A stretch of DNA of 64,000 nt from Patulibacter sp. SYSU D01012 (GCF_017916475.1 NZ_JAFMTB010000002.1:930001-994000); one strand, 5' to 3'; positions 8,300-17,252 are shown, counted from the first letter of the stretch. Made by a program: numbers and translations. Notes: generated from the sequence alone by a model not told the origin.

Positions 8300-9673
8300 G
8301 TGCCCACCGTCCTGCCCCGTCCGCTCCGCCTGCTCCTGCTGTGGGCCGGCCTGTTCGCCGTCTACGCGGCGGGGCTCGTCCTGCCTGCCGCCCCCGGCCG
8401 CGAGCTCTCCTCGACGGAGGCGCACCGCCTGCTCGTGGCGCACTCCCTGGTGACGGACGGCGACCTCGACCTGCTCGACGAGTACATCGCCCAGCCGTGG
8501 CGGGACTGGGGCGGCGTGCAGGGCGTGGACGAGACGCGGCCGCTCGTCTCGAACGTGGCCGTCCGCCGGGACGACGAGGGACGGGAGGGCCCGCCGCTCG
8601 CGCCGGGCGGCTACCTGGAGCCGTCGGGCCTGGGCATCGGCGCGACGCTCGCGCCCTTCTACGCGGTCGGGCGGGTGACGGGGATCGGCGGACGGCTCGC
8701 GGTGCAGCTCGGCGGCGCCGCGCTCCTGGCGCTCGCGTTCGTGCTCGCCGTCGGACTGGCGCGCCGGCTGGTGCCCGAGCCGTGGGCCACGCGCGGCGTC
8801 GTCGCCGTCGGCCTGTCGCCGCCCGCCGTCATCGGCGCCACCGAGATCGGCCCCACGGGTGCCGCCGCGCTGCTCCTGACCGGCGCCGTCGCGACCGCCC
8901 TCGCCGTCCGCGACCGGCCCCGCACCTGGGCCGCGCTGTCGTGCGCCCTGCTCTGCGCGCTGCTGCCGTGGGTGTGGCTGCCGCTCGCGCCGGTGGCCCT
9001 CGTCGTGGCGGTCGCCCTCACGCGGTGGATGCGGCGACGGCGGCGCGGGCTGACCGGCTTCCTCGCGCTCGAGCTGCTGCTGCTCTCGGCGTTCGTCTTC
9101 CTGACCGTGCACGACCGCGTCTACGGCGGGCCGACGCCGTGGTCGCCGCAGGTCGGCTGGTCGCTGCCGACGTACTTCCACGGTCCGGTCGACGTGCTGT
9201 GGCGGGCCGTGAGCGGCCCCCTGGGCGTCCTCGTCGACCGCGACTTCGGGCTGCTGCGGTGGGCCCCCGTCCTGGGCCTGGTCGGCGTCGCCGCCTGGCG
9301 CCTGTGGCGGTGGCGGCGCGCCCGCCTGTTCCGGGTCTTCGCCGACGAGGTCCACATGGAGGTGATCGCGGCCTTCCTGCTGCTCGTGGTCGGCGCCGTC
9401 GTCGTGCCCTACGCCGTCCTCTCCCCCTGGCCGACGACGAACTGGCTCGGCGGCGGCGGCGCGGCGGTCGCCCTGCCCGTGGCCGCGGCGACGGTCGGCT
9501 GGGCGTGGCAGCGCGTGCCGCGCACCGCCGGCGTGCTGACCGCGGTGACGCTCGTCGGCACGGTCTGGCTGCTCGCCGCCGGCGCGCTGAGCGGCGACGT
9601 CGGCACGGTGCCGCCCCGGGGGCCGCTGCCGTGGGGCGGCGCGGAGCGGGTGCTGCCCGAGCTGCGGCGCTGA
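8300..9673 (+). CDS. Polytopic membrane protein, glycosyltransferase-39-like layout
   Basis: This 457-residue protein has about ten hydrophobic segments (for example 9-30, 110-130, 150-190, 205-235, 245-265, 340-360, 375-395, 400-420). A soluble stretch after the first helix (about 33-100) contains ELSSTEAHRLLVAHSLVTDGDLDLLDEY. That architecture, with acidic residues in the first extracytoplasmic loop, recalls actinobacterial mannosyltransferase-like (GT39/GT-C fold) proteins that use polyprenyl-phosphate sugars, but I see no decisive motif, so the function is a guess. The GTG start at 8300 has no good ribosome site. A TATCGT box at 8247-8252 would give a 5' leader of about 40 nt. Confidence 0.6.
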   Translation: MPTVLPRPLRLLLLWAGLFAVYAAGLVLPAAPGRELSSTEAHRLLVAHSLVTDGDLDLLDEYIAQPWRDWGGVQGVDETRPLVSNVAVRRDDEGREGPPLAPGGYLEPSGLGIGATLAPFYAVGRVTGIGGRLAVQLGGAALLALAFVLAVGLARRLVPEPWATRGVVAVGLSPPAVIGATEIGPTGAAALLLTGAVATALAVRDRPRTWAALSCALLCALLPWVWLPLAPVALVVAVALTRWMRRRRRGLTGFLALELLLLSAFVFLTVHDRVYGGPTPWSPQVGWSLPTYFHGPVDVLWRAVSGPLGVLVDRDFGLLRWAPVLGLVGVAAWRLWRWRRARLFRVFADEVHMEVIAAFLLLVVGAVVVPYAVLSPWPTTNWLGGGGAAVALPVAAATVGWAWQRVPRTAGVLTAVTLVGTVWLLAAGALSGDVGTVPPRGPLPWGGAERVLPELRR

Positions 9674-9768
9674 CGTTCCCGGCGCCGCCCCGCGACGCCC
9701 CCCGGCAGCCCGCGGCGGGCACGGCGAACGCCGTCCCGAGGCGCGCGCACGCGGGCCCGCGCCCGGTC

Positions 9769-9774
9769 TACGCT
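9769..9774 (+). promoter_or_regulatory. Leaderless -10 box for the acyltransferase
   Basis: TACGCT lies exactly 6 nt before the GTG at 9781. Confidence 0.6.
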
Positions 9775-9780
9775 AGGGAG

Positions 9781-10656
9781 GTGGCGACCGACCAGAGCTC
9801 CGTCCCCGCCGAGGGCGCCGCCCGCCCGCGCCCGGCCGGCGAGACCCCCGAGGACGTGCCCACGCTCGCGCCCGAGGTGCGTCGCCCGCCCGCGCCGGCC
9901 CGCGGCGGCCTGCTCGCGCTGCTGGCGCACGCGCGCCGCCACCGGATGCTCGGCTGGCGCTACTGGGTGCTCGCCGCCCGCGCGCTGCGGTGGAAGCGCA
10001 AGTACGGCGACCGCCTGCAGTTCGACGGCCCCGCGTTCATCTGCCCGGGGGTGCACTTCGAGATCGGCCCGGACGCCGTGGTGCGCCTCGGCCGGTGGTC
10101 GTGGATCGGCGACGGCACGAAGGTCCGCTGCCACGAGGGCCGCATCGACATCGGGGCGAAGACCGTCATCGGCCAGGAGTGCACCCTCTCGACCTACGAG
10201 CGGATCTCGATCGGCCGGGAGTGCATCATCGCCGACCGCTCGATGTTCATCGACTTCGACCACTCCGTCGCGTGGGTCGACGCGCCGATCCGCACGCAGG
10301 GCATCTACACGCGCCCGGTGACCGTCGGCCACAACGTCTGGATCGGCTACGGCGGCTGCGTGCTGCGCGGCGTGACCGTCGGCGACAACGCCGTGCTCGG
10401 CACGTACGCGGTGGCCACGAAGGACGTGCCGAGCAACGGCGTGGCCGCCGGCGCCCCGGCGCGCGTGGTGCGGATGCGGCCCGCGCCGGAGCGGATGACG
10501 TGGGAGGACCCGCACGACGTGCCGCTGAGCGCGGCGGACGAGCGGCGGCTCGCCGAGCGGCGGGCGCAGCGCGAGGCGGACGCGGCGGCCGAGAAGGCCG
10601 CGCGGGGCGCCGCCCCCGGCGGCCCGTCGGCGGCCGACGACGCGGACGCGGTCTAG
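9781..10656 (+). CDS. Hexapeptide-repeat acyltransferase (LbH fold)
   Basis: This 291-residue transferase is built on a left-handed beta-helix. Isoleucine/valine-led hexapeptide turns run from about 85 to 235 (IGPDAVVRLG, IDIGAKTVIG, ISIGRECIIA, VTVGHNVWIG, VTVGDNAVLG), ending with the usual VAAGAPARVV cap. A loop with DFDHSVAWVDAPIRTQGIYT interrupts the coils, as in maltose/galactoside O-acetyltransferases and the WbbJ/VatD group. There the conserved His is catalytic and acetyl-CoA or succinyl-CoA is the donor. An N-terminal helical stretch precedes the domain and an Arg/Glu/Ala-rich tail follows it. The start is set by the leaderless TACGCT box. It is likely a surface-glycan or small-molecule acetyltransferase; the substrate is unknown. 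Confidence 0.82.
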   Translation: MATDQSSVPAEGAARPRPAGETPEDVPTLAPEVRRPPAPARGGLLALLAHARRHRMLGWRYWVLAARALRWKRKYGDRLQFDGPAFICPGVHFEIGPDAVVRLGRWSWIGDGTKVRCHEGRIDIGAKTVIGQECTLSTYERISIGRECIIADRSMFIDFDHSVAWVDAPIRTQGIYTRPVTVGHNVWIGYGGCVLRGVTVGDNAVLGTYAVATKDVPSNGVAAGAPARVVRMRPAPERMTWEDPHDVPLSAADERRLAERRAQREADAAAEKAARGAAPGGPSAADDADAV

Positions 10657-10685
10657 GCCCGTCGGCCGGCCCCACCGGGCGGGCC
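10656..10685. terminator. Possible bidirectional hairpin between convergent genes
   Basis: ggcccgtcgg (10656-10665) pairs with ccgggcgggcc (10675-10685) with one imperfection. It lies between the acyltransferase stop and the methyltransferase stop at 10688. Confidence 0.4.
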
Positions 10686-10687
10686 GC

Positions 10688-11629
10688 TCAGCCCGCCTTG
10701 CGGGCGGCGACCATCAGGTTGTAGAAGAGCCCCGCCGGCAGCCGACCCTCGAGCAGGCGCCGGTCGAGCTGCTGGAAGAGCAGGTAGCCGCGGAAGGCGT
10801 AGGTGCGCCAGCCCCACGGCACGTCCTCGTCGCGCGCCGTCGCCTCGAGCGCGCGGTTGAACCAGCCGAACCAGTTCGCGGCCAGCTCCTCGCCCTGGAC
10901 GTCGACGCGCTCGAAGCCGGCGGCCGCGACGGGCGCCCGCAGGTCGGACGGGACGAAGGCGTGGACGTCGACCTGCGACTCGAGCTGGTTGTTCTCCTGG
11001 CCGCCGTCGTGATGGCCGTGCTCGGCCGCGCGGGCCCGGATGGCCTTGCGCCACAGCGGCGCGGCGTAGTGCGCGGCGCGCTTGGGCACCGCGGCGATCT
11101 TGTCGCCGTTGCGCGACGGCTCGCCGGCGAAGAGGACGACGCCGCCGGGCCGCAGGACGCGGTGGAACTCGCGGAACGCCTGGTCCAGATCGGGGATGTG
11201 GTGCAGGATCGCGTGACCCATGACGAGGTCGAAGCTCTCGTCCGGGAAGGGCAGCGTCTCGGCGTCGGTGACGGCCGTCTCGACCTGCAGCCCCAGGCTC
11301 TCCGCGTTCTTCTGCAGCTGGGCGATCATGCCCGGCGAGATGTCGGTCGCGGTCGCGGCCTGCACGACGCCGGCCTGCAGGAGGTGCAGGGTGAAGTAGC
11401 CGGTGCCGGCGCCGATCTCGAGCGACCGCGCGAACGTCGGCAGCGGGTCGCCGAGGAGCTTGCGCACCTTCTGGAGCACCTGGTCGCGGCCGACCTCGCC
11501 CCAGTCGATGCCCCACTTGGCGTCGTACTGCGCCGCGGCGCCGTCGTGGTACCGCGTGTTGACGTCGCGGATCCGCTCCGCGGTCTCGGGCTCTGCGGCG
11601 GCGCTACCGGTGGTCGGGAAAGGCGACAT
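10688..11629 (-). CDS. Class I SAM-dependent methyltransferase
   Basis: This 313-residue enzyme has a class I Rossmann methyltransferase domain. Motif I is SLEIGAGTGYFTLHLLQAG (around 70-88). The acidic end of strand 2 is ATDISPGMIAQLQ. The motif II/III region is FDLVMGHAILHHIPDLDQAFREFHRVLRPGGVVLF, which matches the Methyltransf_11 group. The following 150 residues include an Arg/His-rich stretch and a Trp/Phe-rich C-terminal part that may shape the acceptor site. The acceptor is unknown. It faces a second methyltransferase gene across a 42-bp divergent promoter region in which each gene has a TACACT box. Confidence 0.82.
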   Translation of the reverse strand: MSPFPTTGSAAAEPETAERIRDVNTRYHDGAAAQYDAKWGIDWGEVGRDQVLQKVRKLLGDPLPTFARSLEIGAGTGYFTLHLLQAGVVQAATATDISPGMIAQLQKNAESLGLQVETAVTDAETLPFPDESFDLVMGHAILHHIPDLDQAFREFHRVLRPGGVVLFAGEPSRNGDKIAAVPKRAAHYAAPLWRKAIRARAAEHGHHDGGQENNQLESQVDVHAFVPSDLRAPVAAAGFERVDVQGEELAANWFGWFNRALEATARDEDVPWGWRTYAFRGYLLFQQLDRRLLEGRLPAGLFYNLMVAARKAG

Positions 11630-11639
11630 GGATCGGCGC

Positions 11640-11662
11640 AGTGTACGCGCCGTCCATACACT
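11640..11662. promoter_or_regulatory. Divergent promoter region shared by two methyltransferases
   Basis: TACACT occurs on the minus strand (11645-11640, 10 nt before the ATG at 11629) and on the plus strand (11657-11662, 9 nt before the ATG at 11672). The two boxes are arranged as an inverted repeat with only 11 bp between them, so the genes probably compete for or share polymerase. Confidence 0.5.
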
Positions 11663-11671
11663 TGCGCCGCG

Positions 11672-12457
11672 ATGACCGCCCCCGGGGAGCACTACGTCCA
11701 ACGGAACCAGCCGCCCGGCGTCCCGCCGCTCGCGCTGACGGGCGAGCGCACCCTGCCGGACGTCCCCGAGGAGAACTACTGGTACCGGCGCCACCTCGTC
11801 GTCTACGAGTGGATCGCGCGCCGCGTCGCCGGCCGCCGGGTGGTCGACCTGGCGTGCGGCGAGGGCTACGGCAGCGCGGTGCTCGCGGAGCGCGCGGCGT
11901 CCGTCGTCGGCGTCGACGCCAACCCCGAGGCGTTCGAGCACGCGCGCCTGCGCTACGTGCGGGACAACCTGTCCTTCGAGCGCACGCTCGTGGAGACCTG
12001 GGACGGCGACGCCGACGCCGTCGTCTTCCTGCAGACGATCGAGCACGTGCAGGATCCGGACGCGATCCTCGAGCGCTTCAAGGCGCTCGTCGGCGCCGGC
12101 GGGGTGGCGTACGTCTCCACGCCGAACCTGCTGACCCTCGCGCCCCCCGGCGCCGAGAAGTCCGAGAACCCCTGGCACGTGAAGGAGTACCGCGCGGACG
12201 AGTACCGCGAGCTGCTCGGGCGGCACTTCCGCGACGTCGAGATCCTCGGCCTGTATCACGCCCGCAAGCTGGCGCTCCACGCCTTCGCGCTGAAGCACCT
12301 GGCGTGGGACCGCGTGCACAAGGGCCTGCGGATCACGAAGCCGTTCTACGACCGCTTCACGCCGGCGATCGCGGCGTCCGACTTCGTCCTGCGGTCCGAG
12401 CACGACGGCGCCGACCTGGACGCCGCGCTCGACTTCGTGGCCGTGCTGCGGCCCTAG
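11672..12457 (+). CDS. Class I SAM-dependent methyltransferase
   Basis: This 261-residue protein starts MTAPGEHYVQRNQPPG. The SAM-binding motif is VVDLACGEGYGSAVLAERA (around 62-80), with VVGVDANPEAFEHAR as strand 2. VVFLQTIEHVQDPDAILERFKALVGAGGVAYVSTPN is the post-motif II/III block typical of Methyltransf_11/23 enzymes. The N-terminal ERTLPDVPEENYWYRRH segment resembles methyltransferases found with glycan genes. Its neighbours (acyltransferase, second methyltransferase) fit glycan or lipid modification, but this is only context. The start follows a TACACT box by 9 nt, with no ribosome site. Confidence 0.82.
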   Translation: MTAPGEHYVQRNQPPGVPPLALTGERTLPDVPEENYWYRRHLVVYEWIARRVAGRRVVDLACGEGYGSAVLAERAASVVGVDANPEAFEHARLRYVRDNLSFERTLVETWDGDADAVVFLQTIEHVQDPDAILERFKALVGAGGVAYVSTPNLLTLAPPGAEKSENPWHVKEYRADEYRELLGRHFRDVEILGLYHARKLALHAFALKHLAWDRVHKGLRITKPFYDRFTPAIAASDFVLRSEHDGADLDAALDFVAVLRP

Positions 12458-12470
12458 GACCCGAAGGGCG

Positions 12471-13913
12471 TCACTCCCCCGCGGCGGCGCGGTACCGCGC
12501 CGCCGCGTGCTCGCGCTCGGCGGCGTGGTCGACGATCGGCGCCGGGTAGTCCTCGCCGATGACGCAGCCGGCCTCGGCCTGCTCGAGCGGCCCCATGCGC
12601 CACGGCTCGGCGATGCGCTCGGGCGGGACGCGGCGCAGCTCGGGCACCCAGCGGCGCACGTAGCGGCCGTCCGGGTCGAAGCGCTGCAGCTGCCGGGTCG
12701 GGTTGAAGAGCCGCTGGAAGTACGGCTTGGGGTCGACGCCGATCGACGTGACCCACTGCCAGTTGCCGTCGTTCTGCGTCGGCTCGCCGTCGAGCAGCAG
12801 CGACCAGAAGTGCCGCTCGCCGAGGCGCCAGTCGACGTGCAGGTCCTTCGTCAGGAACGAGCCCACGACGAGCCGCGCGCGGTTGTGCATCCAGCCCGTC
12901 GCCGCGAGCTGGCGCATCCCCGCGTCGACGAGCGGATAGCCCGTGCGGCCCGCCCGCCACGCCCGCAGGCCGTCCTCGTCCTCCTCCCAGGCGAGCGTCC
13001 GGTAGCGGGGCTGGTGCGCCCGTAGCCGGTCCTGCGGGTGGTGCAGGTACACGTGGGCGTAGAAGTCGCGCCAGGCGAGCTGCCGCACGAACGCCGCAGG
13101 CCCCTCGCCCTCGAGCTGCGCCGCGCGGGCCTCGAGCCAGCGCGGCGAGACCGTCCCCCACCGCAGGTGCGGGGAGAGGCCGCTCGTGCCCCCGGACGGC
13201 CGGTCGGTGCCGGGCGGGCCCGCGAGCCGGTCGTGCTCGTCGGCGTAGTCCGCGATGGGGCCGTCCAGCCACTCCCGCGCGGCGGCCAGGCCGGCGTCCT
13301 CGCCCGGCCGGTGGAAGCGCCGGGGCGCGTCGGTGCGGCCCCGGCCGCCCAGGTCGTCGGGGCCGGGCAACAGCTCGCTCCCCACGCCGGCCGGCACCGC
13401 GACGCGCTCGGGGGCGTCGACGACGCGGCGGCGATCCGCGTGGTCCCAGACGCGCGCGAACGGCGAGAAGACGGTGTAGGGCCGGCCCTGGCCGGAGCGG
13501 ATCGCGCCCGGGTCGGAGACGACGTACTGGCCCGCCGTCGGCACCGCGGTGACGCCGGCCCGCTCGAGCGCGGCCGCCACGCGCCCGTCGCGGCGCACGC
13601 CGAAGGGGCTGGCGTCGGCGGTCCAGCGCACGACCCGCGCTCCCGTCTTCGCCGCGAGCGCGACGAGCGCCGCGGCCGGGTCGCCGTGGCGGACGACGAG
13701 CCGCCCGCCGCGCTCGCGCAGCGCCGCGTCGAGCGCCTCCAGGCAGCCGGCGAGGAAGTGCGCGCGCGGCCCGGACGCGGCGGGGCCGTCCGCGACCGCC
13801 GGGTCGACGACGAAGACCGGCACCACGTCGCCGCGCTCCGCGGCCGCGTGCAGCGCGGGGTGGTCGTGGACCCGCAGGTCGCGACGGAACCAGACGATCT
13901 CGGCGCTGCCCAT
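12471..13913 (-). CDS. phr: Deoxyribodipyrimidine photolyase (cryptochrome/photolyase family)
   Basis: This 480-residue flavoprotein repairs UV-induced pyrimidine dimers with blue light. The N-terminal Rossmann antenna domain begins IVWFRRDLRVHDHPALHAA. The C-terminal FAD domain contains GTVSPR, WRDFYAHV, AGRTGYPLVDAGMRQL, GWMHNRARLVVGSFLTKDLHVDWR and DGEPTQNDGNWQWVTSIGVDPKPYFQRLFNP. These are the FAD- and DNA-contacting signatures of class I CPD photolyases; the Trp electron-transfer chain appears conserved. The start at 13913 follows TACGCT by only 4 nt, so an alternative upstream GTG cannot be excluded. It is convergent with the methyltransferase gene, with 13 bp between stops. Confidence 0.93.
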   Translation of the reverse strand: MGSAEIVWFRRDLRVHDHPALHAAAERGDVVPVFVVDPAVADGPAASGPRAHFLAGCLEALDAALRERGGRLVVRHGDPAAALVALAAKTGARVVRWTADASPFGVRRDGRVAAALERAGVTAVPTAGQYVVSDPGAIRSGQGRPYTVFSPFARVWDHADRRRVVDAPERVAVPAGVGSELLPGPDDLGGRGRTDAPRRFHRPGEDAGLAAAREWLDGPIADYADEHDRLAGPPGTDRPSGGTSGLSPHLRWGTVSPRWLEARAAQLEGEGPAAFVRQLAWRDFYAHVYLHHPQDRLRAHQPRYRTLAWEEDEDGLRAWRAGRTGYPLVDAGMRQLAATGWMHNRARLVVGSFLTKDLHVDWRLGERHFWSLLLDGEPTQNDGNWQWVTSIGVDPKPYFQRLFNPTRQLQRFDPDGRYVRRWVPELRRVPPERIAEPWRMGPLEQAEAGCVIGEDYPAPIVDHAAEREHAAARYRAAAGE

Positions 13914-14038
13914 GCCCAGCGTACGTTCGCGCACCGTCCGGCGGTTGCCTCCGGCGCCCCGTCGTGGACGGCGACGGGCGCCGGACGCGACGAACGGCCC
14001 CGGCGCCCCGTCCCCACGGGGCGCCGCCGGCCCGGGCG

Positions 14039-14044
14039 TAGACT
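14039..14044 (+). promoter_or_regulatory. Leaderless -10 box for the LON-domain gene
   Basis: TAGACT lies 8 nt before the ATG at 14053. No ribosome site separates the box from the start. Confidence 0.5.
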
Positions 14045-14052
14045 CGGTGCCC

Positions 14053-14676
14053 ATGGCCGACGTCGATCCCGACCTGCCGCTCTTCCCGCTGGGCCTCGTC
14101 GCGCTGCCCGGCGAGGAGGTGCCGCTGCACCTGTTCGAGGAGCGCTACAAGGAGCTCGGCGCGCGCTGCGTCGCCGAGGACCGCGAGTTCGGCATCGTCC
14201 TCGTCGACGAGGACGGCCCGCGCTCCGTGGGCTGCGCCATGCGGATCACCGAGGTGCTGCAGCGGTTCGAGGACGGCCGCATGGACGTCCTGACCCGCGG
14301 CACCCGCCCCTTCCGCGTCGTCGAGGAGCACCACCGCCACGCCTACGCGTCGGCCCACGTCGAGTTCCTCGCGGACGCGCCGGAGCCGCTCGACCAGGAC
14401 GTCGCGGCCGCCGTGCGCCAGGCCTACGCGTCGCTGGCCAGCCAGGCGACGGAGCACCAGGTGACCCCCGCCGACCTGCTCGCGGCCGGCGCCTACGACC
14501 TGGCCGCGTCCGTCGAGTTCGCGGTCGAGGCCAAGCAGCAGCTGCTCGAGGAGCGGTCCGAGAACGCGCGCCTGCACCAGCTGCTCGCCCTCCTCCGCGC
14601 CGCGCTCAAGCGGCTGGAGTTCGCCGACCTGGCGCAGGTCCGCGGCGCCAGCAACGGCGTCGTCCGCTTCGGCTGA
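14053..14676 (+). CDS. LON substrate-binding-domain protein
   Basis: This 207-residue stand-alone version of the Lon protease N-terminal domain begins LPLFPLGLVALPGEEVPLHLFEERYKEL. It continues with EFGIVLVDEDGPRSVGCAMRITEVLQRFEDGRMDVLTRGTRPFRV. There is no ATPase or protease domain. The C-terminal half (about 120-205) is helical and includes EAKQQLLEERSENARLHQLLALLRAALKRL, which could form a coiled coil. The family is widespread in actinobacteria with no firmly established role; a chaperone or adaptor function is inferred from the domain. It is convergent with the EamA gene, with 3 bp between stops. Confidence 0.85.
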   Translation: MADVDPDLPLFPLGLVALPGEEVPLHLFEERYKELGARCVAEDREFGIVLVDEDGPRSVGCAMRITEVLQRFEDGRMDVLTRGTRPFRVVEEHHRHAYASAHVEFLADAPEPLDQDVAAAVRQAYASLASQATEHQVTPADLLAAGAYDLAASVEFAVEAKQQLLEERSENARLHQLLALLRAALKRLEFADLAQVRGASNGVVRFG

Positions 14677-14679
14677 GGG

Positions 14680-15582
14680 TCAGGCGCCCGGGGCCTCGGG
14701 CGCGGTCGCGGCCGCACGCCCGCCGCCCCGCTCGCGGCCCAGGAGCGAGCCGCCGACCACGAGCACGATGCCGACGATCGCCCCGACCGTCAGGGCCTCG
14801 TCCAGGAACGCCAGCCCGTAGCCGAGCGCGAAGACCGGCGCCAGGTACGTGACGAACATCGTGCGCGAGGGGCCGATCTCGGTCACGAGCGTGAAGAAGA
14901 TGAGGTAGGCGATGCCCGTGCCGACCGCGCCGAGGAAGGCGACCGCCAGGACGGTGCCCGTCGAGGGGGTCGGCAGCCCGCCCGAGGCCGCGGCCGGCAC
15001 GGCGGCGATCAGCGTGGCCCACCACAGGGACGCGCCGGACACCGCGAGCGGCGGGACGCCCATGAGCGTGCGCCGCGAGAGCGTCGAGCCGATCCCGTAG
15101 CCCAGCGCCGCGAGCACGAGCGCCAGGCCGCCCACGACGAGCTCGCCGTGGCCCGCCAGGTCGGCCGCGAACAGCAGGACGACGCCGACGAAGCCGACCG
15201 CCACGCCCACCAAACCTCGCGGCCCGAGCGCCGTGTCGGGCGCGTAGCGCAGCCCGAGCAGGGCGGTGAACAGCGGCGCGGTCGCCACGAGCACCCCGGC
15301 CAGCCCCGACGGCACGTGCCGCTCGGCCCACGGGATCAGCAGGAACGGGATGCCGATCTGCGCCGCGCCGACGAGGAACGTCCAGCGCGGCCGGGCCGCG
15401 AGCGCCCGCAGGCCGACGGCGCGCGCGGCGAGCAGCGTGATGACGACGGCGCCCAGCGCGATGCGCAGGAAGGCGACCCACGCCCACGGCATCCCGTCGT
15501 CGAGCGCGACCTTGATCAGCGCGTACGAGCCGCCCCAGATCGCCGCGAGCGCGAGGAGCAGGACGGTCTGGCGACGGGTCAC
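14680..15582 (-). CDS. EamA/DMT-superfamily transporter
   Basis: This 300-residue inner-membrane protein has ten predicted helices arranged as two EamA repeats. The first repeat begins LLLALAAIWGGSYALIKVALDD and the second GGLALVLAALGYGIGSTLSRR. The family exports metabolites and amino acids and includes RhaT/YdcZ-like proteins. The usual glycine-rich ends (YLAPVFALGYGLAFLDEALTVGAIVGIVLVVGG) are intact. The GTG at 15582 follows CATCCT by 6 nt, a near match to the local leaderless pattern. The substrate is unknown. It lies 73 bp downstream of the gamma-glutamyltransferase gene on the same strand and could share its transcript. Confidence 0.85.
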   Translation of the reverse strand: MTRRQTVLLLALAAIWGGSYALIKVALDDGMPWAWVAFLRIALGAVVITLLAARAVGLRALAARPRWTFLVGAAQIGIPFLLIPWAERHVPSGLAGVLVATAPLFTALLGLRYAPDTALGPRGLVGVAVGFVGVVLLFAADLAGHGELVVGGLALVLAALGYGIGSTLSRRTLMGVPPLAVSGASLWWATLIAAVPAAASGGLPTPSTGTVLAVAFLGAVGTGIAYLIFFTLVTEIGPSRTMFVTYLAPVFALGYGLAFLDEALTVGAIVGIVLVVGGSLLGRERGGGRAAATAPEAPGA

Positions 15583-15655
15583 CGGGGCAGGATGGCAGGG
15601 GTCGCGGGCGGCGCGCCCGGACGTGCGGCGGACGGTCCGGCGTACCCACGAGCCC

Positions 15656-17182
15656 CTAGGCGACGGCCACCGCGCCGCCGCGCCGGGGGTCCCCCGCCCC
15701 CGACAGCGCGCCGGTCGCCGGGTCCCGGCACACGAGCTGCACCCCGCCGAAGAACAGGTTGGGCGCGCGGAACGGGACGATCGGCCGGTCGCCCCGCTCG
15801 AGCGCGCCCATGCCCTCCAGGCCCGGCTCGGCGTAGACCGTGCCGTCCTCCAGGTGCACCCGCGGCGACTCGACCGCGGCGACCGGGCCACGACGGTGGT
15901 CCACGAGGCCGACCACCGTCTGCAGCAGGGCGGAGCGGATGCGGTTGGACCCGGCCGACCCGAGGAGCGCGACGAGCTCGCCGTCCGCGTCCAGGACCGC
16001 CGTCGGGGCCATCATCGACGGCATCCGCGTCCCGGGCGCCAGCGCCGGCAGGGCGGCGCCGCCGGGCCGCAGCCGCGGGTTCAGGTCCTCCTCGCCCATG
16101 ACGTTGTTCAGGTGGATGCCGGTGCCGGGGACGACGACGCCGGAGCCCTCGCCGTTCGTGCTCGTCAGCGCGCACGCGAGCCCGTCGGCGTCGACGACGG
16201 ACAGGTGGGTCGTCGAACCCAGCCGCAGCGCGAGCAGCTCCTCGCCGAACCCGGTCCGCTGCAGCCCGGCCTCGAACTCCGGGGTGCGCTCGCCCTCGAC
16301 CGCGTCCATCGCGGCGACCAGCGCCGCGGCGTCCGGCCGCGGCGGGTGGGGCCGCCGATCGAGACGCCCGAGGGCGAGCGCCAGCAGGATCCCGCCGGCG
16401 GACGGCGGAGGGGTGGTGACGACGGTGCGCCCGCGGTACGCGACGCGCACCGGGTCGCGCTCGATCGCGCGGTACGTCGCCAGGTCCGCGGGCGTCAGCG
16501 CGCCGCCCCGCGCCGCGACCCGGGCGGCGCAGGCCGCGGCCAGGTCGCCGTCCCGCAGCACGCCCGGGCCCTCGCGGCCCAGCCGTTCGATCGTCTCGGC
16601 CAGCTCGGGGTCGCGGAACACGTCCCCCTCCCCCAGCAGGCGGTCCCCGGGCAGCCACCGCGACCGCGACTCGGGCGTCAGCGCCAGGATCGGCGCGAGG
16701 ATCGCCGCGACGTAGCCCTGGACCGCGTTGAGGGCCACGCCCTCGCGCGCGAGCGCCGCGGCGGGCATGGCGAGGTCGGCGAGGGGCAGGCGGCCCCAGC
16801 GCGCGTGCAGCCGGGCGAGGCCGTCGAACAGGCCGAACGCCGCGACGGACGCCGAGCCGGCGTGGAAGGTCTGCGTCGCGTCGCCGAAGTCGACCTCGAC
16901 CGGGACGAGCGCGTCGAGCGGGTCCGCGTCGCCGCGCGCGCCGGCGCCCGGCACGGCGCAGAACGCGTCGATCGCGACGGGCGCGCCGCCGGGCGGGACG
17001 GCGAGCAGGTGGCCGCCGGCCGCTGGCCCCGTCAGGAGCGGCTCGCAGACCCAGGAGGCGAGCGCGGCGGCGACCGCGGCGTCGGCGGCGGTGCCGCCGG
17101 CGCGGAGGGCGTCCGCGCCCGCCTGTGCGGTGCGCGGATGACCGGCGGCGACGACCCCGCGGGACCCAGGCATGGCGGGCAT
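15656..17182 (-). CDS. ggt: Gamma-glutamyltransferase family protein
   Basis: This 508-residue Ntn-hydrolase cleaves or transfers gamma-glutamyl groups. The autoprocessing site reads GSTTHLSVVDADG, with Thr324 as the expected N-terminal nucleophile of the small subunit. Downstream are TSTNGEGSGVVVPGTGIHLNNVMGEEDLNP and a PSMMAPTAVLDADG block, both GGT hallmarks. The large-subunit part keeps AGGTAADAAVAAALASWVCEPLLTG. No signal peptide is visible (MPAMPGSRGVVAAGHPRTA), so it is probably cytoplasmic, unlike exported glutathione-degrading GGTs. It may act on other gamma-glutamyl or acylated compounds. The start could be Met1 or Met4. It is about half a residue count shorter in the N-terminus than secreted homologues because the signal is absent. 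Confidence 0.85.
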   Translation of the reverse strand: MPAMPGSRGVVAAGHPRTAQAGADALRAGGTAADAAVAAALASWVCEPLLTGPAAGGHLLAVPPGGAPVAIDAFCAVPGAGARGDADPLDALVPVEVDFGDATQTFHAGSASVAAFGLFDGLARLHARWGRLPLADLAMPAAALAREGVALNAVQGYVAAILAPILALTPESRSRWLPGDRLLGEGDVFRDPELAETIERLGREGPGVLRDGDLAAACAARVAARGGALTPADLATYRAIERDPVRVAYRGRTVVTTPPPSAGGILLALALGRLDRRPHPPRPDAAALVAAMDAVEGERTPEFEAGLQRTGFGEELLALRLGSTTHLSVVDADGLACALTSTNGEGSGVVVPGTGIHLNNVMGEEDLNPRLRPGGAALPALAPGTRMPSMMAPTAVLDADGELVALLGSAGSNRIRSALLQTVVGLVDHRRGPVAAVESPRVHLEDGTVYAEPGLEGMGALERGDRPIVPFRAPNLFFGGVQLVCRDPATGALSGAGDPRRGGAVAVA

Positions 17183-17252
17183 CGTCGCCGATCGGCGGGC
17201 GGGGCGGGGAGCCGGCGCCGTGCCGGCCCGTCCGCGCCGCCCGCGGGCGGGC

